DNA of 64,000 nucleotides from Candidatus Latescibacterota bacterium (GCA_012271065.1 JAAXHE010000037.1:3974-67973); one strand, 5' to 3'. Positions 48,428 through 57,856 are shown, counted from the stretch's first letter. The notes: generated by a model not told the origin, from the sequence alone. A program made the numbers and translations.

Positions 48428-49249
48428 CTATGGATCAATGGCCCGGGAAGCCGTGCATATGTCCGCCAGAACGGCGTTTAGCGGCGTCAGAGAGGTCTCC
48501 GGCTCGAGCACGACGTCGTACGCGGATCGATATTCCTGAAGGTGGTCGGTGTCGGCCGGGAAGGCGAAGCTGAGAAGGCGGGTGTGGTTGATGCGTTCAG
48601 CCATCCTTGCATCTTCAAGCGTATCTCCCAGGAGCAGCAGGTTGCGGCGGCCCGCCAACCCGGGGGCGGTCGTCGCAGGCCGGACGTGTTTATTCAGGCT
48701 GTGGATCAGCGGGGTCTTGTACGACACCGCAATGCCGGCGGGGTCGAAAACCAGCGTGTTGGCGATAATGTCCAGATTGTCCGTGGATACGCCTTCTTCG
48801 GCGAGTCGTGCTGCGATGATTTCCCGGATGCCGGCGGAAAGGATGATCAGGGGAATGCGGCGCTCGCGGAGGGTATCAAAAAAACGGCGCGCTCCGTCTC
48901 GCAGGTGCGGCCGATTTTCGCGAACGATATGGCGGATCGTCCGCGTACTGAACTTGCAATCCAGCAGCAGATCGAATTGGAGGGACCACCAGCGGCGCAG
49001 GTGACGCGACTTGACGATTTCCGACAATTCGGGATCGCGTTCGATCCTTCGGTAGCGATCAAACAGTTCCCGGTAACGCCGGGAAAACGCCGGACCGAGA
49101 TGTCCGCTGTTGGCGATAACCGAACAGGTGGATTGATCGCTTCCATCTTCCGCGGTGGACCGGGTCAGCGTTCTGTCCCAGTCGCTGACAACAAGGAGCC
49201 TGTCCGGCCCGTCGGCCTGAAACTGCTTCAGCTTGTAACGCCATCGCAT
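48428..49249 (-). CDS. Cytosolic 5'-nucleotidase III (UMPH-1)-like HAD phosphatase
   Basis: This 273-residue HAD-fold protein has motif I VSDWDRTLT (nucleophile Asp23, Asp25), motif II in IPLIILSAGIREII, the Lys of motif III in VSYKTPLIHSLNKH and motif IV LLLGDTLEDARMA. The layout and the C-terminal YDVVLEPETSLTPLN match the eukaryotic pyrimidine 5'-nucleotidase family (cN-III/UMPH-1), as I remember it, more closely than other bacterial HADs. It should dephosphorylate nucleoside 5'-monophosphates in the cytosol. The ATG at 49249 has no clear ribosome site. It begins 29 bp after the HU-like gene, so it is probably cotranscribed. Confidence 0.82.
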   Translation of the reverse strand: MRWRYKLKQFQADGPDRLLVVSDWDRTLTRSTAEDGSDQSTCSVIANSGHLGPAFSRRYRELFDRYRRIERDPELSEIVKSRHLRRWWSLQFDLLLDCKFSTRTIRHIVRENRPHLRDGARRFFDTLRERRIPLIILSAGIREIIAARLAEEGVSTDNLDIIANTLVFDPAGIAVSYKTPLIHSLNKHVRPATTAPGLAGRRNLLLLGDTLEDARMAERINHTRLLSFAFPADTDHLQEYRSAYDVVLEPETSLTPLNAVLADICTASRAIDP

Positions 49250-49278
49250 GCGGTGATTCGGCGTTCAGGGATGGTGGT

Positions 49279-49590
49279 CTATTGGGACGATTCGGTTTCC
49301 AGGGACTGGGACAGCACCTTTTTGAGGATTTTACCGGGTTTGAACATAACTTTTCGGCGGGCGGGCACGTAAACCGTTTCGCCTGTGCTGGGATTGCGGG
49401 CCTGGGTTTTTTCCTTTGTCTCCTTGACTTCCCAGGAGCCAAAGCCGCGTATCTCGATCCTCTTGCCGTTGCAGATGGAAGACGTCATGGCTTCGAAAAG
49501 GACGTCGACGGCTTCCAGGGCTTTGGTTTTGGGGTGGCCGATGTTGTCTGAAAGGTACCTCGCCAGAGAAGCCTTGGTGATCGTTGCCAT
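49279..49590 (-). CDS. HU/IHF family DNA-binding protein
   Basis: This 103-residue protein has the HU fold. Helices (MATITKASLARYLSDNIG ... LEAVDVLFEAMTSSI) are followed by the conserved RIEIRGFGSWEVKE, and the DNA-binding arm with ARNPSTGETVYVPARR and VMFKPGKILK. It bends and compacts DNA; whether it acts as HU or as an IHF-like subunit is not clear. The ATG at 49590 has AAGGAA seven bases upstream. A good promoter lies 47-75 bp further upstream. Confidence 0.95.
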   Translation of the reverse strand: MATITKASLARYLSDNIGHPKTKALEAVDVLFEAMTSSICNGKRIEIRGFGSWEVKETKEKTQARNPSTGETVYVPARRKVMFKPGKILKKVLSQSLETESSQ

Positions 49591-49636
49591 GCGTTTTCCT
49601 TGATTGAGGCAGTTTCCCGGAAATTTCGACCGGGGA

Positions 49637-49665
49637 ACAATAACCCAGAATTTTCCCGATGTCAA
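49637..49665 (-). promoter_or_regulatory. Sigma70-type promoter for the HU-like gene
   Basis: On the minus strand TTGACA (49665-49660) and TATTGT (49642-49637) are 17 bp apart. The start point would be near 49630, giving a leader of about 40 nt. Confidence 0.72.
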
Positions 49666-49875
49666 CAGAAAAACAAGATCACGGAATGACTGTCGTACGT
49701 GCCGTTCGGCGCCGACGAAAAAGGGGACTGCGGTCGGCATATCCCATTGCCTTTCAAAAGATCCCTTGCCCGCCTTTCTCGCCGGGTTTATATTGAAATC
49801 CGACGCCCGAGTACCCGGTAGGCGTGCCCGTGTTCGCGGGTTCCGTATCGGAATGCCAAAAGGAGACCGCACTCT

Positions 49876-50301
49876 ATGAAACCCGTTTTGCTGGGTCTGC
49901 TGGCAATATGCGTCTGCGTCGCCTGCGGCGGCGAAGACGACGAAAACAACCCCGCGGCTTCCGAGACGCTGGCGGGGTCTTACGATCTGTTGAGGTTGAC
50001 GCCTTCGGGGGGGGCGGCGATAACTCCGCCGAATGCATCCGGGATTATGACGTTAACGGAAAACCGGTATTCAATTGTGGCTTCCTACGTTACTGCGGGT
50101 TCGGAGGACGTAATCCGGGTCGCGCAGAGCGGGGGGTACTCAAGGTCCGGCGCGAGCCTGAGCCTCACCCCCGACGGCGGAGGCGGCGCCCGATCAGGGC
50201 AGGTGGCGGACGGTGGAAGTTCGATCACCGTTCTGATTTCGGTGCAGGCAGGCGGACAGCCGCAGAACTTGACGCTTGTCTTTTCCAGGTCTGGCGGATA
50301 G
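49876..50301 (+). CDS. Small secreted lipoprotein
   Basis: This 141-residue protein starts with a lipoprotein signal peptide (MKPVLLGLLAICVCVACGG; lipobox with Cys17). The mature part is Gly/Ser-rich and predicted beta-strand rich (LAGSYDLLRLTPSGG, GIMTLTENRYSIVASYV, NLTLVFSRSGG), reminiscent of small lipocalin-like META or DUF-type lipoproteins, but I do not recognise a family. The ATG at 49876 has AAGGAG ten bases upstream. The ankyrin lipoprotein gene follows after 56 bp. Confidence 0.85.
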   Translation: MKPVLLGLLAICVCVACGGEDDENNPAASETLAGSYDLLRLTPSGGAAITPPNASGIMTLTENRYSIVASYVTAGSEDVIRVAQSGGYSRSGASLSLTPDGGGGARSGQVADGGSSITVLISVQAGGQPQNLTLVFSRSGG

Positions 50302-50357
50302 GGCCCAAACGGACTTCAGGTGTTGGGAGCGAAACCTGTTAAAGGAAGATATGTGCG

Positions 50358-50996
50358 ATGAATCGACTCGGCGCGATAGCGCTTCTTCTTGCCATCTTCA
50401 CGGCTTGTAAACCCTCGGAGGACACGGATCTGATCGCCATGGTCAAAAAGGGGGATGAAGAGGGTGTACAGACGCTGCTGGACGAAGGCGCCGACGCGAA
50501 CGAAGAGGGCAAGGCGGGTACGACTCCGTTGATCGAAGCCGCAAAAAAGGGCGTCCCCGAAGTCCTGCGGTTGCTGCTCGATGCGGGTGCGGAAGTCAAC
50601 GACGACCTTTATAGCAGAACCGCGTTGATGGAGGCAGCGATCAAGAAAGACTCGACGATCACCGAGATCCTGTTGGAAGCGGGCGCCGTCGTGGATGCCA
50701 GAGACCTGAACCACCGGACCCCGTTGATGTTCGCGTCCGACGTTGGTCTGACGGGCGTCGTCCACGTGCTGCTGGCTGCCGGGGCGGACGTCAACACCGT
50801 CGCGCGGTCCGGATGGACGCCGCTGATCTACGCGGCCTACGGAGGTCACAAAGATGTAGTAAGCCGGCTGCTGGATGAGGGCGCCGATGTCAATGCCGTC
50901 ACCAGAAACGGGAAGACCGCGGTCTGGCTGGCGGAGTACCGAGACAAGACCGAGGTCGTCGAGATTCTGACGGAGGCGGCCGCGGGGGACCGATAA
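50358..50996 (+). CDS. Ankyrin-repeat lipoprotein
   Basis: This 212-residue protein has a lipoprotein signal (MNRLGAIALLLAIFTACKP; Cys17). About six ankyrin repeats then fill the rest, for example GTTPLIEAAKKGVPEVLRLL, RTPLMFASDVGLTGVVHVLL and GWTPLIYAAYGGHKDVVSRL. Repeats of this kind bind other proteins, so a periplasmic or outer-membrane scaffold or inhibitor is plausible. The ATG at 50358 follows AAAGGAAG. It is probably cotranscribed with the preceding lipoprotein. Confidence 0.92.
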   Translation: MNRLGAIALLLAIFTACKPSEDTDLIAMVKKGDEEGVQTLLDEGADANEEGKAGTTPLIEAAKKGVPEVLRLLLDAGAEVNDDLYSRTALMEAAIKKDSTITEILLEAGAVVDARDLNHRTPLMFASDVGLTGVVHVLLAAGADVNTVARSGWTPLIYAAYGGHKDVVSRLLDEGADVNAVTRNGKTAVWLAEYRDKTEVVEILTEAAAGDR

Positions 50997-51112
50997 CCCG
51001 CCGGCACACATGTGTATTGATGGCAGTTTCAAGGCGCTCCTCGAGTGCCTTTTTCTCTTGCGAGGTTCAGGCCAGGCAGGGATTCATCGCTTTGGCCCGG
51101 GAAATTGAGCAT

Positions 51113-51204
51113 TTGCCCTGCTCCTGGCTTCTTATCCTGCTTAATCCTGTCAGTCCAGGCAGGCTATTCTCCTGTCTATCCTGTCCATCCATGTAAGTTT
51201 GGGT
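51113..51204. repeat. Short degenerate TCCTGTC-type repeat
   Basis: The intergenic stretch carries several near-copies of TATCCTGTC/AATCCTGTC (around 51134-51152 and 51168-51190). Such clusters are commonly seen in intergenic regions of some environmental bacteria. No gene or hairpin is evident here. Confidence 0.4.
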
Positions 51205-51224
51205 TTTTCTATGAAAGAGGCTAA

Positions 51225-52346
51225 GTGGCGATCCTGAATGCAGCGGTCATTGGCCTCGGCGGCCGATCGAGGACGCATCTCTCGGTATTGCCGGTGCTCT
51301 CGGACAGGTACAGATTGGTCGGCGTGTGCGATATCGACGAGGAGACTGCGCAGGCGGTCGCCGGTCAGACGGGGGCGACCGCGCATACGGATCTGCGATC
51401 GATGCTGGAATCAGAGTCGCTCGACGTCGCGCTGATCACGGCTCATCCGGAGATTCATCACCCGATCGCGTGCATGCTGGCTGAGAGGAAGGTCCATATC
51501 CTCACGGAAACCCCAATCGCCCTCACGTTGCCCTGCGCCGATTTGATGATCCGGGCCGCGGAGAACAACGGCGTTTTTCTCGAAGTTTCCGAAAACGCCC
51601 GCAGATGGCCTCGTGAGAGGATGAAACAGAAAATCGTAAGGGAAGGGCTTATCGGCGAGGTGAAGGAATTCTACCTCTCCTATACCTCGGGATCATATCA
51701 CGGAATCAGCGCAATCAGGTCGATTCTCGGATCCGAACCGCGGTCCGTTTCGGGTGTTTTTCCCGACTCTCAGGACATTCTCGAACGGGGCATCATCCGG
51801 TGGTCGGACGCGGTCCGCGGGACGTACGAACACAATCTTCGGAAGAAGGGTTACTGGGAGATTCTGGGCACCGACGGGGCCATTCGCGGAATGGAATTGC
51901 ACCTCTATGGAGTCGATCGGAAACTGGCGATTTCCAGCGGAACAACCGTCAGTGAGCAGGGCATTGAAATATGTCGATCCAGCGTCGGAACAGAGCCGGA
52001 GTTGGTTTGGGAGAGTCCGTTCAAGGACTATGCGCTTGCCGATGAAGACGGCATTGCAGTCACCGAGGCATGGTGCAGCCTGCACGATGCCGTGGTCCGG
52101 GGCAGGGCTCTTGAATACGGCCCGCACAATGCAAGAAAGGATATCGAGGTGCTCTCCGGTATCCGTGAATCGGCCGGAAAGGACGGGATATGGGTGAACC
52201 TGCCCCTGGCGGGTATGACCGACCATGAAAGAAAAATCCACGCAGCATTTCAGCAGGCGTATGGCGTGGATCTTCTCGATCTGACACCTCGGCATTCCGC
52301 GCAGCAGACATCGATCGCACGCCGGCTTCGTGGCCTTTTGAGATGA
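51225..52346 (+). CDS. Gfo/Idh/MocA family oxidoreductase
   Basis: This 373-residue protein has an N-terminal Rossmann fold (LNAAVIGLGGRSRTHLS) and the family pattern LDVALITAHPEIHHPIAC and EKP-like ETPIALTLPCADLM, where Thr replaces the usual Lys of EKP. A C-terminal alpha/beta substrate domain follows. Members oxidise or epimerise sugars with NAD(P). The Lys to Thr change in the EKP motif means classical dehydrogenase activity is uncertain. The start is GTG at 51225 with AGAGG upstream. A VOC gene follows after 80 bp. Confidence 0.88.
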   Translation: MAILNAAVIGLGGRSRTHLSVLPVLSDRYRLVGVCDIDEETAQAVAGQTGATAHTDLRSMLESESLDVALITAHPEIHHPIACMLAERKVHILTETPIALTLPCADLMIRAAENNGVFLEVSENARRWPRERMKQKIVREGLIGEVKEFYLSYTSGSYHGISAIRSILGSEPRSVSGVFPDSQDILERGIIRWSDAVRGTYEHNLRKKGYWEILGTDGAIRGMELHLYGVDRKLAISSGTTVSEQGIEICRSSVGTEPELVWESPFKDYALADEDGIAVTEAWCSLHDAVVRGRALEYGPHNARKDIEVLSGIRESAGKDGIWVNLPLAGMTDHERKIHAAFQQAYGVDLLDLTPRHSAQQTSIARRLRGLLR

Positions 52347-52426
52347 GTTAGCGCGCCTCGGTGGAAGTGGCGTCTGATATCGAACGATGACACGGATACT
52401 GGTTTGCCTGACCAAAGGAGAAGACC

Positions 52427-52804
52427 ATGATCGCGAACATCCACAAGATCGCCCTCGTGACCGACGATATCGAAGAGGCCGTACGTTTCTATACGGGGAC
52501 GCTCGGCCTGACCGAGCTCGAACGATTCCCGAATGAGGACGATGAGGACTTCGTCTTTCTGAAGGCCGGCGACGTCATCCTGGAACTGATGCCCCAAAAG
52601 ACCATGGATGCGGACGCAGGCTTTCACCACATATCGTTCAAGGTTGGCAATGTCGACCGCAGCGCCGGCGAGCTCAGGGGAGCGGGCGTGGACATTGCCG
52701 TCGAGCCCTTCGACGCGGAGGGGACCGATATCCGCCTGAGCTTCTTCAACGGCCCGAATGACGTACTCCTGCAGCTCTTTCAACGTGAGTCCGATCCCGC
52801 CTGA
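52427..52804 (+). CDS. VOC (glyoxalase-fold) family protein
   Basis: This 125-residue protein has two beta-alpha-beta-beta-beta modules of the vicinal oxygen chelate fold. HKIALVTDDIEEAVRFYTGTLG supplies the first metal His, VILELMPQ a Glu, FHHISFKVGNVD the second His, and the last strand NDVLLQLFQ ends in Gln instead of the usual Glu. The overall look is close to methylmalonyl-CoA epimerase or glyoxalase I-like proteins; substrate unknown. The ATG at 52427 follows AAAGGAG. It probably shares a transcript with the oxidoreductase. Confidence 0.88.
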   Translation: MIANIHKIALVTDDIEEAVRFYTGTLGLTELERFPNEDDEDFVFLKAGDVILELMPQKTMDADAGFHHISFKVGNVDRSAGELRGAGVDIAVEPFDAEGTDIRLSFFNGPNDVLLQLFQRESDPA

Positions 52805-52845
52805 ACGGACCTCTTCTTACTCCAAAGTCGGCAAAAACGAATAAA

Positions 52846-52877
52846 AGAAACCGTACGCCCGGCGGCGTACGGTTTCT
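52846..52877 (-). terminator. Perfect 14-bp hairpin between VOC and serpin genes
   Basis: AGAAACCGTACGCC (52846-52859) and GGCGTACGGTTTCT (52864-52877) pair perfectly around a CGGC loop. On the minus strand TTTTATT follows, so it ends the serpin transcript. It may also stop plus-strand transcription from the VOC gene. Confidence 0.8.
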
Positions 52878-52912
52878 CACTGGCGTCTCCGCATTGCCCA
52901 AGGACGCAGTGA

Positions 52913-54271
52913 TTATTTCCGCGGATCCATCACGCGTCCGACAAACAGGATGGCGTCCGTGGCATTGTCCCTTATGAGGAAGATGAACGGCCGGTCGGCC
53001 GTGAACGCCGGCGGCAACGAGGTGACACCGATCGTCCCGCCCGTGGCCGCGCCTGCCTCGGTACCCCTTTCGTCCAGCTTTACAAACGCCTTGTGAACGA
53101 CCGCCGAAAGGTAGAGGCCCTTCCCATCGGCCATCCCGGAAAAGTCCGCTGATTCGGAGTCGAAGGCGTTGGTCATCCCCATCCCGTCGAGCGTATCGGC
53201 CAACCTGAATTCAGACGTGAACTCGAAGGACGGTACGGAAAGCCTGAGGCGGATGGGTCTCATTTGCTTCGAAATCTCACTGACGAGATCCGCGCTCAAC
53301 GCGTCTTCGAACTGGTCGTATTTGCCCTTAGCCGGGAGGAGGATGATCAGCGACGCCTCCTCTCCCGCATAGAGCAGTTCCACTGACTGGACCTGGTATG
53401 TCTCGTGCAATGCGTAGTCGAAGGTCTCCGTCCGGTGCATCATGGGCACGTTGACGCGATCACCGCTCAAGAGGTGAAACGGATCACTCGTGGTCCGGTC
53501 TTCGTCGAAGGGGTAGTGCCAGGCCGCATTGAAATAAATGGCATTTGTCAGTACCAGCCTCGTCAGGTGGTCGATGACGCCCTGTGGAATCAGGTCCTGG
53601 ATTGTTTCCTCGGTCCTTTCCGCGACCCAGTCGTTGATGGCCGTACGCGACGCCTCCGGATTCTCCACGAAATCCACCGCACGCATGCCGGCGCCGTAGT
53701 TTTCGGCCAGTGTGTCGAGAAAGCGCGGCAGAAACGCGTACCCCTTCTGTCCCCATATGGAATTCGCGATGTTCAACCGGAATTCGCCACGCTCCTGGCT
53801 TCCGCTGTTTTCGCCGCGGGATGAAAGCGCGAGGTCAAGGACGTTGAAGGCGGGGTGCAGCTGGTCCGGAGGAAGCTGAAAACGAAGGACCTCCTCCATC
53901 TGACGCGCCGTCTCGCCTCTCGCGCCGGCGTACATCATGGCCAGCGCCACGGAGATGCTGTGCGGCGAATAGAACAGGTTCCCTTCCCTCTCTCGCAGTG
54001 TGCCGTATAGGTCCAGCGCGAACGCGCTGTTTCCCCGCACCAGATCGTCCAGCTTCACGTCCGACGCGGACAGCGATGTCTTTCGCGCCTTTTCGGACCG
54101 CAGGACTTCGGTTGACTGGTCTTCCCTGTCATCCTCCGTCTCGTCAACCGGCGACTTCCCTCCGCAGCCGGGGTGGGCGGTGATCAAGACCGCTGTGACA
54201 CCGGAGAAGAGCCACCTTCCCAATGGTGAGAGAAACCGCGGGCGAGTCGGTCTATGGTCTGTTGTACCCAT
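52913..54271 (-). CDS. Serpin (serine protease inhibitor), probably exported
   Basis: This 452-residue protein has a hydrophobic N-terminal segment (about 18-34, ending AHPGCGG, a loose lipobox-like site), then the serpin domain from about residue 75: GNLFYSPHSISVALAMMYAG, LVLTNAIYFNAAWHYPF, VHKAFVKLDERGTEA and the closing RPFIFLIRDNATDAILFVGR. The hinge region ERGTEAGAATG has the small residues at P15-P9 expected of inhibitory serpins. By counting from the hinge, the scissile bond would fall at about Thr-Ser in GVTSLPP. It should trap a serine (or cysteine) protease outside the cell or in the periplasm. The ATG at 54271 follows AAGG; an earlier GTG is possible. Confidence 0.92.
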   Translation of the reverse strand: MGTTDHRPTRPRFLSPLGRWLFSGVTAVLITAHPGCGGKSPVDETEDDREDQSTEVLRSEKARKTSLSASDVKLDDLVRGNSAFALDLYGTLREREGNLFYSPHSISVALAMMYAGARGETARQMEEVLRFQLPPDQLHPAFNVLDLALSSRGENSGSQERGEFRLNIANSIWGQKGYAFLPRFLDTLAENYGAGMRAVDFVENPEASRTAINDWVAERTEETIQDLIPQGVIDHLTRLVLTNAIYFNAAWHYPFDEDRTTSDPFHLLSGDRVNVPMMHRTETFDYALHETYQVQSVELLYAGEEASLIILLPAKGKYDQFEDALSADLVSEISKQMRPIRLRLSVPSFEFTSEFRLADTLDGMGMTNAFDSESADFSGMADGKGLYLSAVVHKAFVKLDERGTEAGAATGGTIGVTSLPPAFTADRPFIFLIRDNATDAILFVGRVMDPRK

Positions 54272-54653
54272 GACAGCCTTGGTGGGCTCGTGTGGAAATA
54301 TGTGCACGGATGAACCCTCTTTGCCTATATTAATTCAGAAAACTTCCCTTCCCCATTGCGATTTACTACTCTTACTTTAGACGCCTGGTGACGTGTAGAG
54401 TTGCCTATTGCGGCGCGGCGAAATTGCCGGCACAAATTGTAATGGCGCGCTTGCCTCTCGTACTGGTACTCTCGTATGATTCGAATGAGATGTGTTCTTG
54501 CATTGAAATGAAATGTCATTGTTGGTCTCTATTCTGCCACCTGGGGACATCTGAGTATCAACGAGAAAGCGTCAGCAATTCGCGAGCGTTTCTGATCCCA
54601 TTCATGTGCGACAATTGGTCATGATGAATTTTGTCGAATAGGAGTGCATTGAT
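54272..54653. other. Gene-free left flank of the defence island
   Basis: This 382-bp gap lies between the serpin and the restriction gene. It is less GC-rich than the region to the left. The open frame on the plus strand at 54388-54624 has no protein-like features. I see no clear tRNA, attachment site or promoter. It marks the change from the core-like to the accessory segment. Confidence 0.4.
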
Positions 54654-57600
54654 TTGAGCGATCGATTTTTCGAACGTCCCATACTTAACTCACCTTACAA
54701 ATATCCCGGCAGACACTGGGAACTGGACGAAACGGGCCAGCCCACGCAAAGAGTCGTGGAAAGCCGGAGGCGGGCCGAGTTCGTTTCGCCTATTCCATTG
54801 CCGAAAAAACACAAGGGATCCTCTTCCGATCAGACGGCAATGGTATTTGACAAGGCGGCGGAAAAACTCGGGACCGACGGCCAGAAGTACGATCTGACGG
54901 AAATCATCAACGGCGTTCGGGTACAGGTCGACAGGTGGAGAAAGCTGCCGGATCCCAGACAATGGCAGGTCTCCCCTGATACTGCACGTCTGCTGGAACA
55001 TTGGCGCCGCCATCAGTTCAGCGACATTCGGCCGTTCTTCTGTCAGGTCGAAGCGATGGAGACGGTCATCTGGCTGACAGAGGTTGCGCCACAGGCCGGC
55101 GCGACCGGAAGGCGATTCCTCGACCATCTCGTTAGTGCCAACGAGGGGGCCAATTCCGGTCTCAGCCGCGTGGCGCTTAAGTTGGCAACCGGGGCAGGCA
55201 AGACCACTGTCATGGCGATGTTGATTGCGTGGCAGACGATCAACGCGGCACGTCGCCCGCAGAGCAGAAGATTTACTCGCGGCTTCCTTGTCGTAACTCC
55301 GGGCATCACCATCAAGGACCGCCTGCGCGTTCTGCAGCCAAATGACCCGGACAGTTACTACCAGAGCCGTGAACTGGTTCCCAATGACATGCTGCCCGAC
55401 CTGGAAAAGGCCAGAATCGTCATCACGAACTACCACGCTTTCAAACTGCGCGAACGCATGGAGATCTCCAAGGGCGGTCGTTCCTTGCTTCAGGGCCGAG
55501 GCGAAACACTCTCGACGTTGGAAACAGAGGGACAGATGCTCCAGCGGGTCATGCCCGAACTTATGGGCATCAAGAACATACTCGTCCTCAATGACGAAGC
55601 CCATCACTGCTATCGTGAAAAGCCTGGAGAAGCGGAAGAAGAAAAGTTCAAGGGTGAGGAACGGAAGGAGGCGGAGAAGAACACGGAAGCTGCGCGCCTG
55701 TGGATATCAGGCCTGGAAACGGTTGAAGAAAAGCTCGGTATCAGCCGCGTTTTGGATCTCTCCGCAACGCCATTCTTCCTGCGTGGCTCGGGATATGCCG
55801 AAGGTACGCTGTTTCCGTGGACGATGTGCGATTTCTCCCTGATGGATGCCATCGAATGCGGCATCGTCAAACTTCCCCGGGTGCCGGTTACCGATAACAT
55901 ACCCGGTGGAGAAATGCCGAAGTTCCGCAACCTCTGGGAACACATCCGAACCGATATGCCGAAGAAAGGGCGGGGCAAGGCCGCGACGCTCGATCCTCTC
56001 AGTCTGCCCGTGGAACTGCAGACTGCCCTTGAAGCCCTATATGGGCACTATCAGAAGACATTCGAGTTGATGGATAAAGCCGGGATCGGCATACCGCCTT
56101 GTTTTATCGTGGTCTGTAACAACACCTCGACCTCCAAGCTGGTCTACGACTACATCTCAGGATTCTACCGAGAGGGCGAAGATGGCAAGGAGACATTCGA
56201 GCAAGGACGACTGGCGTTGTTTCGCAATTTCAATGAACATGGGGAGCGGCACCCCAGGCCTCGTACGCTATTGATCGACAGCGAGCAGTTGGAGTCGGGT
56301 GACGCGCTGGACACAAACTTCCGAAAGATGGCTGCCGATGAAATCGACCGCTTTCGACGAGAAAAGATCCAACGTACAGGAGATCGCGAACAAGCCGAAA
56401 AGATAAGCGACCAGGAATTGCTTCGCGAGGTCATGAATACGGTAGGCAAGCCCGATAGATTGGGCGATTCGATTCGTTGCGTCGTTTCGGTATCGATGCT
56501 TACCGAAGGTTGGGACGCTAACAATGTGAGCCACGTCCTGGGTGTTCGGGCATTCGGAACCCAGTTGCTTTGCGAGCAAGTTGTTGGCCGTGCGCTGCGC
56601 CGGCAGTCCTATGAACTCAATGACGAAGGGCTGTTCCACGTCGAGTACGCGGACGTGCTGGGCATACCGTTTGACTTTACGGCGAAGCCCGTGCTCGCCC
56701 CTCCAACTCCTCCTCGGGAGACCGTCCATGTACGTGCCATGCGGCCTGAGAGGGACGCACTTGAAATTTGTTTTCCGCGGGTGGCGGGATATCGAGTGGA
56801 ATTGCCGGATGAGAGGCTTACTGCCGAGTTCACGGCGGACTCCGTACTGGAATTGACTCCAGAACTGATTGGGCCATCCATTACGGTCAATCAGGGGATA
56901 ATCGGCGAAGGCGTGGACCTCAACCTCGTCCATACAAATGACATTCGGCATTCCACGCTACTGTTCCACCTCACCCAGAGGCTATTGTATACCAAATGGC
57001 GCGATCCTGGCGAGGAACCGAAACTCCATCTATTCGGGCAGCTCAAAAGCATCACCAGAAAATGGCTTGAAGACTGCCTTATCTGCAAGGGAGGCACGTA
57101 CCCTGCGCAATTGATGTACCAGGAACTTGCCGATATGGCCTGTGAACGCATCACCGCAGCCATCACGCGAGCGGAAATCGGCGTTCGTCCGGTCAAGGCC
57201 GTTCTCGATCCCTACAATCCAATAGGCTCAACGGCGCAGGTGAGTTTCAACACGACCAAGACCAACCGTTACGAAACGGACTCGCGTCGATGTCACGTCA
57301 ATTGGGTTGTCCTGGACAGCGATTGGGAGGCCGAGTTTTGCCGTGTGGCTGAATCCCATCCAGGGGTTAAGGCATATGTAAAGAACCACAATCTCGGATT
57401 GGAGGCGCCATACCGCTACGGCTCCACAATGCGGACGTATATCCCTGATTTTATCGTCCTGGTTGACGATGGCCGGGGGGAGGACGATCTCCTGAATCTC
57501 ATCGTGGAGATAAAGGGGTACAAGGGGGAAGACGCAAAGGCAAAGAAGGATACCATGGACACGTACTGGGTGCCTGGAGTGAACAACCATGGGAACTATG

Positions 57601-57731
57601 GGCGCTGGGCTTTCGCGGAGTTCACCGACGTGTATGAAATGCAGGCGGACTTTGAGTCGAAAGTGGAATCGGAATTCAACGAAATGATCGAGCGATTTCA
57701 GCCACGCGCGGTAGCCGAAAACAGAATTTAG
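54654..57731 (+). CDS. Type III-like restriction helicase-endonuclease (BPTD_3080-type)
   Basis: This 1025-residue protein combines a superfamily 2 helicase/translocase with a nuclease. Walker A is LATGAGKTTVMA (about 185), the DEAD-type motif is LNDEAHH (about 314), motif III is LDLSATPFF, and the C-terminal lobe has SMLTEGWDANNVSHVLG (about 620) and QVVGRALRR (about 641). The C-terminus carries a PD-(D/E)xK site: Asp in YIPDFIVLVDDG (about 929) and Glu-x-Lys in LIVEIKGYKG (about 951). Its layout matches the restriction subunit that NCBI names BPTD_3080, as I recall. The partner is probably the methyltransferase at 62658. The TTG start follows AGGAG. Confidence 0.87.
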   Translation: MSDRFFERPILNSPYKYPGRHWELDETGQPTQRVVESRRRAEFVSPIPLPKKHKGSSSDQTAMVFDKAAEKLGTDGQKYDLTEIINGVRVQVDRWRKLPDPRQWQVSPDTARLLEHWRRHQFSDIRPFFCQVEAMETVIWLTEVAPQAGATGRRFLDHLVSANEGANSGLSRVALKLATGAGKTTVMAMLIAWQTINAARRPQSRRFTRGFLVVTPGITIKDRLRVLQPNDPDSYYQSRELVPNDMLPDLEKARIVITNYHAFKLRERMEISKGGRSLLQGRGETLSTLETEGQMLQRVMPELMGIKNILVLNDEAHHCYREKPGEAEEEKFKGEERKEAEKNTEAARLWISGLETVEEKLGISRVLDLSATPFFLRGSGYAEGTLFPWTMCDFSLMDAIECGIVKLPRVPVTDNIPGGEMPKFRNLWEHIRTDMPKKGRGKAATLDPLSLPVELQTALEALYGHYQKTFELMDKAGIGIPPCFIVVCNNTSTSKLVYDYISGFYREGEDGKETFEQGRLALFRNFNEHGERHPRPRTLLIDSEQLESGDALDTNFRKMAADEIDRFRREKIQRTGDREQAEKISDQELLREVMNTVGKPDRLGDSIRCVVSVSMLTEGWDANNVSHVLGVRAFGTQLLCEQVVGRALRRQSYELNDEGLFHVEYADVLGIPFDFTAKPVLAPPTPPRETVHVRAMRPERDALEICFPRVAGYRVELPDERLTAEFTADSVLELTPELIGPSITVNQGIIGEGVDLNLVHTNDIRHSTLLFHLTQRLLYTKWRDPGEEPKLHLFGQLKSITRKWLEDCLICKGGTYPAQLMYQELADMACERITAAITRAEIGVRPVKAVLDPYNPIGSTAQVSFNTTKTNRYETDSRRCHVNWVVLDSDWEAEFCRVAESHPGVKAYVKNHNLGLEAPYRYGSTMRTYIPDFIVLVDDGRGEDDLLNLIVEIKGYKGEDAKAKKDTMDTYWVPGVNNHGNYGRWAFAEFTDVYEMQADFESKVESEFNEMIERFQPRAVAENRI
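57273..57690 (+). repeat. Copy 1 of a ~418-bp direct repeat (within the restriction gene)
   Basis: This stretch, which encodes the nuclease domain, is repeated with about 40 scattered substitutions (estimated by eye) at 60696-61112, in the same orientation and without frame shifts. Copy 1 is intact. Confidence 0.85.
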
Positions 57732-57856
57732 GGGCGGAAATGTGGAACTGGCAGGACCATTGAAACAGGCCCAAGGATAGAGGCAATGCCGCGGAATGGC
57801 GGACCACGAAGGTCGGCGCAGTTTGCTCATGAACCTACAGTTCAAAGGGGGAGCCA

